Shown: positions 11,924-22,383 of the stretch, one piece after another
Layout of the letters: each line of letters starts with the position of its first letter
Numbering within the stretch: the first letter of the stretch is position 1
Source of the DNA: Nannobrachium achirus
Taxonomy: Eukaryota; Chordata; Actinopteri; Myctophiformes; Myctophidae
Length of the DNA stretch: 64,000 nt
NCBI GenBank assembly: GCA_963921795.1
Contig: OY997640.1
Coordinates: 12,209,023 to 12,273,022, forward strand
Reading direction: 5' to 3'
Position numbers and translations under genes: made by a program
Notes under the pieces: model-generated
Told to the model about the DNA's origin: nothing
Databases searched by the model: none
What the model saw: the letters and a program-made list of their open reading frames with translations, nothing else

Positions 11924-12454
11924 TGATAAATAAGAAATACAAATAAAAGAAAGATAGAACTTTCACTAAAAATAGAAAAGAACATGGAATCCGGAGGTAA
12001 TGAGGTAGTCGTTCCTTGCAGCTTTATTCAAAGAAGCATCAAAAACAAAGTCCAGGATAGCATAAAATCAAGTAAAGAGTCACAGGATCCCGAGAGAGTC
12101 CTCCGGCACTGGCATCACCTCACGGCTGCCAGGCCAATACTGAGTCCCTCATGTCAATATACAGTACCTTTAAATACAGTCTCAATACACAAAGTCATGG
12201 CCTACAGACAGACAGATGGTTCAAACAGGAGGTAAGACTTGATCAAAGGACACAGTGATACAGTAAATATAGCATTGATCAGGCAGGGAACAAATAGATC
12301 AAGAGAGGTTTACATATAGGTGTGACATCCTCAGGCCAGTCACAGCAGATTGCAGAGTGACAGATGGTCTGGAGGAGACATCATTTTAGTTTTTAAGTTC
12401 ACCTTGATATTAAACAAACTATTACATGTTTAAACAAAGATATCCTATTTATCA
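11924..12454 (-). repeat. LTR (5' LTR in element orientation)
   Basis: 531 bp and looks identical by eye to 8529-9059. AAGCG follows directly on the right. The primer-binding-like TGGTCCTTCGAGCCGG (minus strand) adjoins its inner edge. Confidence 0.85.
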
Positions 12455-13250
12455 AAGCGAAGCACCATCGCCCACCAAGTTACACCACAAGGACCCCCAA
12501 AATGACACTTATTAGCCCATGGACCACCATGCATCACTGCTCCAGCTCTAGCAGTGATTCTAAACCATTTTAATTCCAAGGACCCCCAGTTTGACATGCA
12601 TTAGGCTACGGACCCCCATTTATTGGGTAAAATCAATGTTAATTTAACTCTGAGAGTGTACACTGTGAGAGTTACAGACCCATGGTCCATTAAGTTTCCA
12701 AACTAGCATTTAGCTGCATGGGGGTGCATTTCAATTTTGTACACTCTACAGACCCATAAGGGTCCATTTGGTTCCTAACTATCATTTAGCTGGGGACCCC
12801 CTGGGTTGGAACTCCCTCAAGGACGCCTGTCCCCGGACCCCACTTTAAGAACCAATGGCTTAAACAAGCCACTTTATAAGGACTGCCTTTAGCTTACCGT
12901 TGTAGAAACAGCGTGTGTAAGCCTTCATCATGCATATCTCATTCTGCCTTGTGTACAGTTTTCCTTTCAGGATTGTTGTAAATATTCCATAATCGCCATA
13001 TTTGTTGGTGTTAAACTTGTCAGTGCTGCCATTGTAATCAAAGGCAGATACAGCGTTCCTAAATCAGATTATTAGCTTTTATTTCCCAACAGAAACGTAA
13101 TAAATAACCACTGTGTTCATCTAACTTTCTCCACGTTGAGTAAAAACAACAACAGCCGGGCTGTATCCCATCCAATCACAGAGAGGGATGCGAAATAGGA
13201 GTCATTGATTGGCTGTGAGACGTTACATGCGGAAATGGTGTCAGCAGACT
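12455..13250. other. Repeat remnants (GGACCCCC-rich hAT MITE pieces)
   Basis: Contains repeated GGACCCCCA and GGGGACCCCCT units, as in fish hAT MITEs with GTTCTCAA-type ends. It then passes into unannotated sequence inside the outer hAT. No gene was recognised. Confidence 0.5.
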
Positions 13251-13253
13251 TAC

Positions 13254-13310
13254 AAATTCACAATGCGTCGCGGTTAGCCACGCTGTGAGCTTGTAGATCT
13301 GCTATTTTCG
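13254..13310. repeat. Diverged AGATCTACAAGC-family hairpin
   Basis: The right arm, CTGTGAGCTTGTAGATCTGC followed by TATTTTCG, is intact. The left arm is decayed (TTACAAATTCACAATGCG). Confidence 0.65.
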
Positions 13311-13790
13311 ATGCGCACCACCGTCTTACGTCTGAACATAGCATAACATGCTGTCGTTCCCTGAATCGACGCTTACGTCAATGCGTACTGGTATTTCTAC
13401 TTGAGTATTTTATTGTTTCGTTTCATCTTCCGTGCAGTGGCGCAACATTATTTAAAACCAAAGTAGCGAGCCTGTTTTGAAAATGTAGCGGAGTAAAAGT
13501 ACAGATACTTGTGTTAAAATGTAACGGATAAAAGTAAAAAGTACTCCGAAAAATAAATACTCAGTAAAGTACAAAGTACTTAAAAATGTACTTCGTTACA
13601 GTAACGAAGTATTTGTACTTCGTTACTTCCCATCTCTGTGTATAGGCAGCTGGGCCCGATGGTGGATCCCAAGCACCCCTTAGTTGAGAGAGAGATGAAG
13701 CAGGGACCCCCCACAACCTTTTCATAGATTTCATATCGTTTCATTGTTTGACAGCACACTCATCAGTGTATTTTCGATTCATGTAAATTT

Positions 13791-14204
13791 TAGCCGGGGA
13801 CCCACAAGCCCAAAAGCTCAAGGAATAGGGTAGGACCTGTGATTTTCTGCCGTACTTTTTATTTCTGTTTTATCTATTAGTTTGGTCATTCTGTGGACCG
13901 AATGCGAGGCCTGCTCTGCCGGAAACATCGCGAAAAAAAGTTATGGCCATTTGTATATTCACTGTCCCACTGACTCCACTAGAAATATTTAAAAAAGGAA
14001 AAACATCTGCTTTAATTAGCATGTTCTAGTGGAGTCAATGGGACAGTGAATATACAAATGGCCATAACTTTTCGCGATGTTTCCAGCAGAGCAGGCCTCT
14101 CATTCTGTGGACCTTAATGACCAAACTAATAGATAAAACAGAAATAAAAAGTACGGCAGAAAATCACAGGTCCCCTCCCATTTTGGTGACTGGGTCCCCG
14201 GCTA
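13791..14204. mobile_element. Foldback MITE, long inverted arms
   Basis: TAGCCGGGGACCCA at the left end and TGGGTCCCCGGCTA at the right end frame a second, stronger inverted repeat at 13835-14171 (ACCTGTGATTTTCTGCCG ... CGGCAGAAAATCACAGGT). The arms pair over most of their length, including GGCCATTTGTATATTCACTG. There is no coding capacity and no clear target duplication. Confidence 0.75.
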
Positions 14205-15199
14205 TTTGTGTTTTCAGTTATTTAACCACTTGAGCCGTCATTACCTACGCTGGGGTTCAAGTGGTTAACTCATTCTGTGCCTATCCCGAACATGTTCGGG
14301 ATATGTTCAATCCAAAACATTTTTTTTTAATTAATTGACTTACCCTGAGCTGCTTGTAGAGTCGTGGGTGGTCCTGGCTCGTCCTACAATAGCCAGCTAG
14401 CCATTTTACATGGTCCGACGATATATTCCATTAAAAATGGTTTAAAATACATTTTTGAGACCCCCAATGTTCACCAAATGTTCAGCGCCGCTTCCGGAAC
14501 GTAGTCCAGTGTGCCTATCCCGAACATGTTCGGGATTTTTAATGAAATGAATAAAATGATCCGAGGCCTTCTGAAGCCTGAGCCTAAATTTAAAATCCAG
14601 TGGTCCAAATCCTGGGGAAGCCATGCCGGCCGTGAGCCGCGAACGTAGCCGCGAATCGCCGCCGAATCCAATGAAAAACCACAGCTTTGGAGGCCCATAT
14701 CTCTGGATTGTGTTTTTAGGGATGTGGCGCGAGGTTTATTTACGGCGAAATCGCCGAAAAATGATCTTTAAAATGACAAAATGGGAATAGCTATTCTGTT
14801 AGCATTATCATCCGGGCCCTTTCCATGACGTGCACGAACGTGAGCACGCGCGTCACTGCAACGTGAGTCCCCGGATGCTAATGCGCTCGCCTATGGGAGA
14901 AAGCCTGGCATTATTTGGCGCCATCTAGGGGCTGGCACTGGTAGGGTTAATATAAAAAAGGAGAGAAAAAAAGTTTCTATCACTCAAAGATTTGGAGGAC
15001 CCCCTGTAGTAACTCTGAGGACCCCCTAGGGGTCCCGGACCCTCTGTTGAAGACCCATGGTCTAAATAAAAGGGGGACCAAATACAACCTCCCCAATTGA
15101 ATATATTAGTTAATAGATAGTGTGGTTGCCTGACAGGGCAACACATTATAGTTCTAGGGAAACTTTATAGACTTCTAGGGTAACATGTAACTATTTGTG
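14205..15199. other. No gene; two 18-bp perfect palindromes
   Basis: TGTGCCTATCCCGAACATG... occurs twice as a direct repeat. Each copy contains the perfect palindrome TCCCGAACATGTTCGGGA, at 14284-14301 and 14518-14535. A GGACCCCC-rich piece lies near 15000-15050. No coding region was recognised. Confidence 0.55.
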
Positions 15200-15962
15200 T
15201 CCCAATCCAGTAGGAGCGAGATCATTTAGCGACCTACAACCGGGTCGCGACGTGGTCGGTAGTTTTCAGCGACCGGGTCGCTAAATCGAGCGACCGGGTC
15301 GCTAAATCACCGACCGCGCCGCTAAATCGACCGACCCGGTCGCTAAATCTACCGACCTGCCTGCAGTTTTAGGTCGGTAGATTTAGCGACCCGGTCGGAA
15401 GATTTTGCGCCCCAGTCGGTCGATTTAGCGACCCGGTCGCTCACTTTAGCGACGCGGTCGGTGATTTAGCGACGCGGTCGGTGATTTAGCGACCCGGTCG
15501 GGAGGTTGCGTGGCAGGTTAGCCTAACTGAGGTAACGGTCGGGAGGTTGCGTGGCAGGTTAGCCTAACTGAGGTAAGGTTACTGAGGTTAGGTTTAGGGT
15601 TAGGGTTAGGGTTAGTAGGTCGGTGGAAGCGACCACCGGTCGGTGGATTTACCTACCCGGTCGCTGGATTAGCGTCCCAGTCGGTGGAATTAGCGTCCCG
15701 GTCGATGGAATTAGCGTCCCAGTCGGTCGATTTAGAGACCCGGTCGCTCGCTTTAGTGCCGCGGTCGGTGATTTAGCGACCCGGTCGCTCCATTTAGCGA
15801 CCCGGTCGCTCGCTTTAGTGCCGCGGTCGGTGATTTAGCGACCCGGTCGCTCCATTTAGCGACCCGGTCGCTCGATTTTGCGACCCGGTCGCTGAAAACT
15901 ACCGACCACGTCGCGACCCGGTTGTAGGTCGCTAAATGATCTCGCCCTCTCTCTCCCAATCT
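15200..15962. mobile_element. Mutator-like TIR element made of GCGACCCGGTCG minisatellite
   Basis: Flanks TCCCAATCC and TCCCAATCT give a 9-bp target duplication with one mismatch. The ends are inverted repeats of about 95 bp, GAGCGAGATCATTTAGCGAC on the left and its complement on the right. The inside is a tandem array of roughly 20-28 bp units of the type GATTTAGCGACCCGGTCG. It also has a direct duplication of a GGTTGCGTGGCAGGTTAGCC block and a short TTAGGG tract at about 15590-15616. There is no transposase. A 9-bp duplication with long ends suits Mutator-like (MULE) MITEs, though the family call is an inference. Confidence 0.65.
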
Positions 15963-16499
15963 CACTGAGAGCCAGTCATCTCGGAAAGTACAGCTTTAGA
16001 CAGGGACTGAAAATAGCTTTTTTTTTTTTCTCACTAAAATGTGATAAAGCCACTAAAGCATTTCATAAATTTCAGGCTACATTTCACTTAACGCCAGAGC
16101 TTAACTCTGCATGTAAATAAGACTTTTTTTAATTAATGTGAGAGATCGTCAGGTCATTTGCAGGTTAGAAATTTATTTAGAACTTGAATATCTCAAAAGT
16201 AGTATTTCAGCATGGCATCATTCTATAAGCCATATCTTCAAAACTGTTGGGTCAATCTCCACAACCAATATATCATTTTGTAGCTATGATCCCCAGCTTT
16301 CAAATGAAATGAAAAGATGAAAATGAATAAAAATCCAATGACTGGCTCCCAGCCAAATTGGGACACATTTATAGACTTGTTTGTTAGGAATGGGAATCAA
16401 TGGGATAGGGAAGCAACGGGAGTGGGAATCAGTAGGAAATCAATGGTGTGTGGTGGGAATCAATAATGAATAGGTCAATCAATTGGTCGAGCTTCACAT

Positions 16500-17105
16500 G
16501 ACAGTTAGCTTAAACGCACATGAGTTCTGGGCAAACCCCGCCCATGGAAGCTTTTGATTGGCTGAAATTTAGCTAGGGAGCGCTCCTTTGTGTTCGCTTG
16601 GACCGCGCGGAGGTGCGACCACCTAAACCTAACCCTAACCCTAACTCTAACCCTAACCTTAACCTCAGTAAAACTATGCCTAAACCTAACCTAAAAGAAA
16701 TTTGTAAGAATAGCTACTTCTTCTTCCTATTTGGCCCCATCTGCCCCTCTGTTTAGAAAATTAAATGTATTATCTATCTATGACATTAACATCCTGTTCT
16801 TTCATTTATAAATGTACATACCTTTCAAATATGCTTCCTAGACCTTTCAAAGAATATTTTAAGACCAATTCACAATTTCATGATTATAATACTAGACAAT
16901 CGGACAATCTCCATCCTCCCTTTAGTCGCATCACACATAGCCAGTTCTCCATTAAAGACAGAGGTTCTTCATTCTGGAATACACACATACTTATTGCCAA
17001 ATCCTCATCTTCAATTAATAATTTTAAACATAGATTGAAGGCCAGCCTGATGAATCAAGCCTCTACATTTAATTCTACCACTTAAAGTGGCCATGCTTCT
17101 GCTAT

Positions 17106-17175
<70 letters not shown>

Positions 17176-17520
17176 TCGAGGGACAATTGTTTTTTAGTTT
17201 TGTAGTTTGAATCTTGTGTCAACTTTACTTGTTTATTACTTCAGGTGAGAACCTTGTATAAGCCCTTTATGGGCTTCCTTTCTCGCCTGCACATATTTTC
17301 ATGCTTTTTTTTAATAATGTTAACATGTATTGTTTGTTTTCTTATTGTGCAAATAAATACATCAAATCAAATCAACCCTAACCCTAACCTTAACCTCAGT
17401 AAAACTATGCCTAACTCTAACCCTAACCCTAAACCTAACCTCACTGAAACTAATGCTGGTGAGTAACTAACCTGCCGACGGGCGTGAAAACAAACGGCTC
17501 CGCCCCGAACTCATGTGCGA
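16500..17520. mobile_element. Telomere-like CCCTAA tracts split by a LINE insertion
   Basis: GCACATGAGTTCTGGGC near 16518 and its near complement at about 17500-17515 look like inverted ends. Inside, a CCTAACCCTAACC tract with TAACCTCAGTAAAACTATGCC occurs at about 16621-16695 and again at about 17376-17450. The LINE 3' end at about 16700-17375 lies between them. I infer one CCCTAA-cored element, like the one at 51902-52221, interrupted by the LINE. Confidence 0.5.
16730..17375 (+). mobile_element. LINE 3' end fragment with CA microsatellite in its tail
   Basis: The frame at 16765-17085 reads SQFSIKDRGSSFWNTHI ... INNFKHRLKASLM, the usual C-terminal tail of a non-LTR retrotransposon ORF2 (ikdRGpxxWN, FKxxLK). 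Next come a CA array (17109-17172), an untranslated tail and a terminal AAATCAAATCAA. The element is strongly 5'-truncated. It could be L2/Rex-like, but too little is left to place it in a clade. Confidence 0.65.
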
Positions 17521-17692
17521 TTCCAAATCAGGCGTCAGCAACTGTCAGCAACCACACTCGCAATTTCAAATTGCTTCTTTCTAGTTATTATTATTATGGG
17601 GGGTGGAGAACCCTTGGTCTACAGTACAGAACATCTACAGTGGGAAAAGCAGGACGCCACTGAAAGTAGTGTGGTGGCCGCTATCTCATAGC

Positions 17693-17928
17693 CTATACTT
17701 GAAAACCTTTCCACCAAGTCTCCATTTTCACTTTGTCTTTGGCATTGAGTGACAGAATCATTCCTTGGCCGGTCATTTCTCCGCCCTTTTTGGTCCTGTA
17801 GGTGCTGACTTGAAGCCGACCGTTCTTCACCAGCCTGGCCCCGGAGTAGTGATTACCCCAGCCGAACGTGGTGAAGGTGAACTGGTACGCCCCCTTCTGG
17901 GGAGCAGTGAAGACCCCTGAGACACACA
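17693..17928 (-). pseudogene. Orphan C1q-domain exon fragment
   Basis: Read on the minus strand after a good acceptor (GTGTCTCAG at about 17929), the frame gives GVFTAPQKGAYQFTFTTFGW, GARLVKNGRLQVSTY and LSLNAKDKVKMETWWKG. These are core strands of a C1q globular domain (the GxFTAPxxGxYxF and LxLxxxDxVxM signatures). The frame stops after about 75 residues, short of the usual final GFLLF strand. No upstream exon with the first half of the domain, collagen repeats or a signal peptide was recognised within a few kb. I take it as a broken or partial copy of a fish C1q-like (cerebellin/caprin-type) gene. An exon of a gene split by repeats is also possible. Confidence 0.75.
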
Positions 17929-18219
17929 ACATGGAATCATTAGAGCCCTGTCTGTTCTATGTCTGAATGATGAATTGAGTGAAATAATAATGGACCACAA
18001 TGGAAACAAGAGCCCAAGGGTGTGCCGTCAATTCTATTTAATTTGTTCCTGTCCTCTCTCCATTAACACCATTAACTGATAGAGATTAATTCGTTTTAGT
18101 CCTATTCCTAATCCAATAATTTGATGACAGTCTCCTATTGATCGATGTCCCCTCATCAAATTATCTTATGAATGTGACAAAAATAAATAATTGCGATCGA
18201 AGGTCGCAGTATACTGTAC

Positions 18220-19290
18220 CCAGCAAGCACCGTGGACGACTGCGTCCGCGTCATGTGACGCGACCTCAGACCCGTCTGTATACGCGTCAGTGCATAAATA
18301 GCGGTCAGGACGCAGCTTTGCGTGTCTGGACGCAGTTTTGCGTCTTCTAGACGCGAAACCGCGGCCCTGGTAGACTTACCGCGTTTACAGACGCGATTAT
18401 CACGGCTCTGTGAGACACACTGCGGCTCCAGACGCGATTATCGGTTTCAATCGCGGCTCTGAATTCCGAGACGCGGCTCAAAGACGGGGCTTGGAGGCTA
18501 CCGCGTCTGGCTGGAACTGGGAGCGGAGTCTCAGACGTCTGCTGTCTGCTCTCATCACACCTTGATTCCTTGATTCTATTTGATAATTATTAGTATTGTT
18601 TATTGTCAATGGAACATGCAATATTCTACCATATTGTCGGCATTATAGTGTGTCATGATAACGTTTTTAGTGAGAAAATATTCTCTCTTTTCTTTCTTTT
18701 TTTTGTTCGCATTTTTCACTTAAATCTGGCTATATGTGCGTGGATTCATGGCACGAAGCTGGCCGTTTAGCTCAATCGCCTCGTTGACCGGGGGTCACCG
18801 GTTCGATCCCCACTCGAGTTACTCTTTTCACCACCTCCCACGGCTAAACGTAGCTGACTACTAGCCGTGTAATAGTCGTCTAGTTTTTATTTCTAGACCG
18901 TTATCACACTGTAAAGCACTGTAAAACACGTTTTCAAGCCAAGGAACCCTTAGTTGAGAGAGAGATGAAGCAGGGACCCCCAAGACTTTTTCATAGATTC
19001 CAGATATTTAACCACCGTCAATACCTAATGAACTTGGCCTCTCACTCTGTACCTCCCTAACCTACAGACGCAGACGCGGGCTCAAACGCAGCTTTGTGAG
19101 ACTACATCGCGTCTGTAACTCCGAAAGACGCGGCTCGGAGTTATAGACGCAGCTCTCTGAAGGCTACAACGCGTCTGTAATTCCAAGACGCGACTCAGAG
19201 ACGCGCTCGGAGTTACCCAGAGATGCGTGGACGCAAACGGCCGGCCGTGGACGCAGACGGCCGGCCGTGGACGCGTCCATGGACGAGGCA
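18220..19290. repeat. CpG-rich GACGCG degenerate repeat block
   Basis: Two stretches (about 18220-18510 and 19065-19290) are packed with imperfect GGACGCAG, GACGCGATTA and GACGCGGCTC units. Between them lies AT-rich DNA with a tRNA-like piece. The left edge reads CCCAGCAAGCACCGTGGACG and the right edge GTGGACGCGTCCATGGACG, so the block may be one element with complementary CGTGGACG ends. There is no coding evidence. Confidence 0.5.
18761..18820 (+). repeat. tRNA-like sequence (SINE head or tRNA pseudogene)
   Basis: TAGCTCAATCG resembles a polymerase III A box. GGTTCGATCCC, 30 bases on, is a perfect B box. The acceptor-stem ends (GGCCGTT against the 3' side) do not pair well and no CCA-adjacent structure is clear, so a working tRNA is unlikely. 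A tRNA-derived SINE remnant is the better reading. Confidence 0.45.
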
Positions 19291-19318
19291 GCGAAAAAAA
19301 GGCCGCGAAAAAAAAAAA

Positions 19319-19640
19319 AATTGGGTGTCTATTGTATGTATTTTTTGATGGAGAATTCAAATATGACCTTCTTTTTTGCATAGGACAACTCTAAGCTGCA
19401 TCAATTGGTATTTTATAATTGCCAATTGTACCCTATCCATCTAAAAAACAAATTGGATGTCTATTGTAGGTATTTTTTGATGGAGAATTCAAATATTACC
19501 TTCTTTTTTGCATAGGACAACTCTAACCTGCATCAATTGGTATTTTATAATTGCCAATTGTACCCTATCCATCTAAAAAACAAATTGGATGTCTATTGTA
19601 TTTGTAGGTATTTTTTGATGGAGAATTCAAATATGACCTT
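19319..19640. repeat. Tandem repeat, about 131-bp unit
   Basis: About two and a half copies of a unit beginning TTGGATGTCTATTGTA and containing TTTTTTGATGGAGAATTC and GCATAGGACAACTCTAA. Starts lie near 19320, 19452 and 19583. Confidence 0.8.
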
Positions 19641-19863
19641 CTTCAGGGTTCTTGAAGATCAAGAGTCTTGGTCAAATACTTCTGTTGGTTTCTGCACTGA
19701 TCATTTATACAATTCAGCTGTGTTTGCTCGTGTCATCATGATGAGGTCATAAATCAGCCATGCCCAAATATAGATTTTACGGGTTTACATGCTTACTCAG
19801 TTATTCGTTATGTGAAAGTCCTATGACGTCTATGATATCTGACATCATCATACATACATTCCC

Positions 19864-20520
19864 TTTTATGCCCATAAATGGAGATCCCCTCTGTAGAACC
19901 AGCCACTGACATCACTGTAATGTCAGGGGAACCAAATCCCTTTTATGCCCATATATGGAGATCCCTGTGATGCCAGGGGAACCAAATCCCTTTTATGCCC
20001 ATATATGGAGATATGGAGATCCCTGTGTTGCCAGGGTAACCAAATCCATTTTATGCCCATATATGGAGATCCCTGTGATGCCAGGGGAACCAAATCCCTT
20101 TTACGCCCATATATGGAGATCCCTTATGTCATCAATATTAAGCCCATATCTGTGAATATCTATGGGTACCAGATGTCTCCATATATGGTTAAATGGTCCG
20201 ATATACATCACTGGCCAGAAGACCAAGAAATGGTGCAACCTCGCCCTTTGCTTTTCTCCCTTAGGCATCTTACTGGTAGGTAGTTTAATGAGGAATGCAG
20301 TATGGTGGTAGGTAGGTAGTTATGGCCTTTGATGTAAGATTTTCACTTTCTAGGATAACTATATTTGCTATTCCCAGATGATGCCCTTTTAGGGTACCCC
20401 TCATGCCCATATATGGAGATCCCCAGGCTTTACTAATTAACATAAGTTTTATGCCCATATATGGAGATCATTGTCCCAATGTCATCAGATATATGGGCAT
20501 AAATGGACACAGGCAAACTA
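19864..20520. repeat. Tandem/dispersed array of CCCATATATGGAGATCC units
   Basis: Roughly 50-bp units with CTTTTATGCCCATATATGGA, GATCCCTGTGATGCCAGGGG and AACCAAATC, about five in series and then scattered and inverted copies. The core CCATATATGG is itself a palindrome. The same units recur at 50920-51150. Apparent proteins here (MPIYGDPCDARG type) are an artefact of the repeat. Confidence 0.8.
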
Positions 20521-20665
20521 GATGGGCTGTATGGATATCCAGATGTGTGATGTAAGTGTTTTATTCCAAATGTGGCACCCCACAGACATATTTCCAGAAA
20601 CAAAATCCCTTTCATCCTATATATGGAGATTTCTGATGTCATCAATCCCAGGCCCTGTAAAAAAC

Positions 20666-20870
20666 ATGGTTGCTATGGTAAACAGTTGGTTGCTAGGGTA
20701 AGAAAACATGGTTGCTATGGTAAACAATTGGTTGCTAGGGTAAACAGTTGGTTGCTAGGGTAAAAAAACATGGTTGCTGTGGTAAACAGTTGGTTGCTAG
20801 GGTAAACAGTTGGTTGCTAAGGTAAAACACATGGTTGCTATGGTAAACAGTTGGTTAGTAGGGTAAACCT
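20666..20870. repeat. Tandem repeat of GTTGCTAGGGTAAACAGTTG units
   Basis: Alternating GGTTGCTATGGTAAACA and GGTTGCTAGGGTAA blocks, some seven to nine copies with AAACATG spacers. Confidence 0.8.
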
Positions 20871-21603
20871 TCAATGATTTTGACATCTTGTTACTAATCT
20901 GTCGGTAGATAATGCCGGTCTTATATAAGGGTCATTTGTGTACGGTGTGATGTCATACTGATGTCAGCAGTGTGACAGGAGATAAGCGACCAACGGTCGC
21001 TTATCTCCCGATTAAGGAGTCTTACTGGTCATATCATCCTAAAAACACACCTCCTGTAAACCTGTGGTGTGACAATAAAGTTTCTGATTCTGAAAGTCTG
21101 TTTTTATGTTTTCAATGTATTTCAACAGTGACACATTTACCAGGGTTCCCCAGGCATTGATAGTTAGGTTAACTTAGGAACCAAATGGACCCTTATGGGC
21201 CTGTAACTCTGAGAGTGTATAAATTGAACCAAATGGACCCATAGAGTCATGGGGATCTGTGGCCCAATAATGCACACCAAACTAGGGGTACTTGAAATGA
21301 ATAAAAAACTCTAAAAGGTTGAAGACCATTACCAGAATACAATACAACAATGTGTACGAATAATGTTCTCAGAACGACTGAGAGACTGAATTGTTTCAAT
21401 GATGATTTATTCGTTTTTTTTATTCATTTTTATTGATGCAAGAAAAAGAAAAGAAACAAAGAAATACATTGAAGCAAGTTGTGAGCAGCTTAAATCAAAC
21501 CATCTGTTCCTTCCATGTTCCTCTCATGAGCAACACAGACCTGCAGGTCACGTCCAAAACCACATACTAACTTCAACCTCAGCCTACTGTTCAGAATCTA
21601 AAG

Positions 21604-21955
21604 CAGTCGTTCTCAACCTTTTCAGGCCGTAACCCCCAAAATAATCATATTTGAACTGGGGACCCCCCCCCAACCTGACAAGCACTAAGAGTTGAGGCAT
21701 TACATTTTGTATAAGGTGATTCTATTATGAAAATAGAAAATATTCGCACAGTTTCTGCCTGTATATATTTCACAATTTGGCCAATGTTTGATTTGTCATT
21801 TTAGAGATTAAAAAGTCCTTCAATTGTCACTTTAGAAATGAATATATACCCCCACTGAAACCTTATGTTGCACATGAAGTTAATCATCTGGGGACCCCCT
21901 AAAATAATTTGTGGACCCCCCTGAAGGTCCCGACCCCACAGGTTGAGAACCACTG
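21604..21955. mobile_element. hAT-type MITE in duplication copy A
   Basis: Ends CAGTCGTTCTCAACC and GGTTGAGAACCACTG. The flanking 8-mers ATCTAAAG and TACTAAAG match at six of eight positions. Copy B has TATCTAAACTAAAGCAGCAG at the same place with no insertion, which supports a real insertion after the duplication. There is no coding capacity. Confidence 0.75.
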
Positions 21956-22383
21956 TACTAAAGCAGAATTCACTTCAGACATACTATGGAGGTTGGGAAA
22001 GCACCCCATCTGCTGGTAAAGTTACTACATGGCCGCTGCACATCTCAGCCAGCCTGTTCTGTCCCTGCTTTATTAAAGGGATACTTCACTTGCAAATAAA
22101 AGTTGTTAAACCTTGATATCTAACAGCAAAGTGAAACGTATAACTTCACTTAAACCCCATATGGTTGACCATAATGAGTCCCTCAGGGCTAGTGTCCCTT
22201 CTGATTTCTGAATAATGTCAGGAAGGCTTTTCCTGGAAATATGTAGGCCTATTTACTGTGAATAAAGCCCTCCCCACAATAAGGATGTCCAACATTGTTG
22301 TTTTGAATAGCAACCAGGTATGTGTCTCACATAATTGAATAGCTACCAAACTCTGGGACAGGCTAAGATGTAATGTGGCTTAA

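Larger units (their letters stand above)
8529..12454 (-). mobile_element. Gag-only LTR retroelement (fossil), three-LTR arrangement
   Basis: Outer long terminal repeats lie at 8529-9059 and 11924-12454, both 531 bp. They look identical by eye, begin TGATAAATAAG and end TATTTATCA. AAGCG stands directly outside both ends as a 5-bp target duplication. Read on the minus strand, TGGTCCTTCGAGCCGG follows the right-hand LTR after one base and fits a tRNA primer-binding site. A purine-rich AAAAGATGAGGGA stretch precedes the left-hand LTR. A third, diverged LTR-like unit lies at about 10193-10766 with its own primer-site-like flank, so the layout is LTR-inner-LTR-inner-LTR. No pol region was recognised, so the element looks non-autonomous. 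The near-identical outer LTRs point to a young insertion into the older hAT. Confidence 0.85.
4584..13646. mobile_element. Large hAT-type element with perfect 8-bp target duplication, filled with nested insertions
   Basis: TGTATAGG at 4584-4591 is repeated exactly at 13639-13646. Just inside are CAGAGATGGGAAAAGTACT on the left and a right end reading AGTAACGAAG...CCCATCTCTG, followed inward by many AAAGTAC units on both sides. An exact 8-bp duplication with CAG...CTG ends is the hAT hallmark. No transposase belonging to the outer element was recognised. The 9-kb size comes at least partly from nested elements: a collapsed second hAT near 7.2-7.6 kb and an LTR retroelement at 8529-12454. The ends are those of a very common fish MITE-like hAT family. 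Confidence 0.82.

Noticed and set aside
15623-15838. Open frame with repeated ISVPVGG
   Set aside because: It lies in the GCGACCCGGTCG minisatellite and is a reading-frame artefact.
18761-18820. A working tRNA gene
   Set aside because: A- and B-box-like words are present, but the acceptor stem does not pair, so a SINE or pseudogene is more likely.
19945-20283. Open frame MPIYGDPCDARG... on the plus strand
   Set aside because: Produced by the tandem CCCATATATGG repeat. The repeated peptide follows the DNA repeat exactly and has no splice or start support.
19864-20870. CRISPR-like array
   Set aside because: The repeats are adjacent or irregular, without unique spacers, in a eukaryotic setting.
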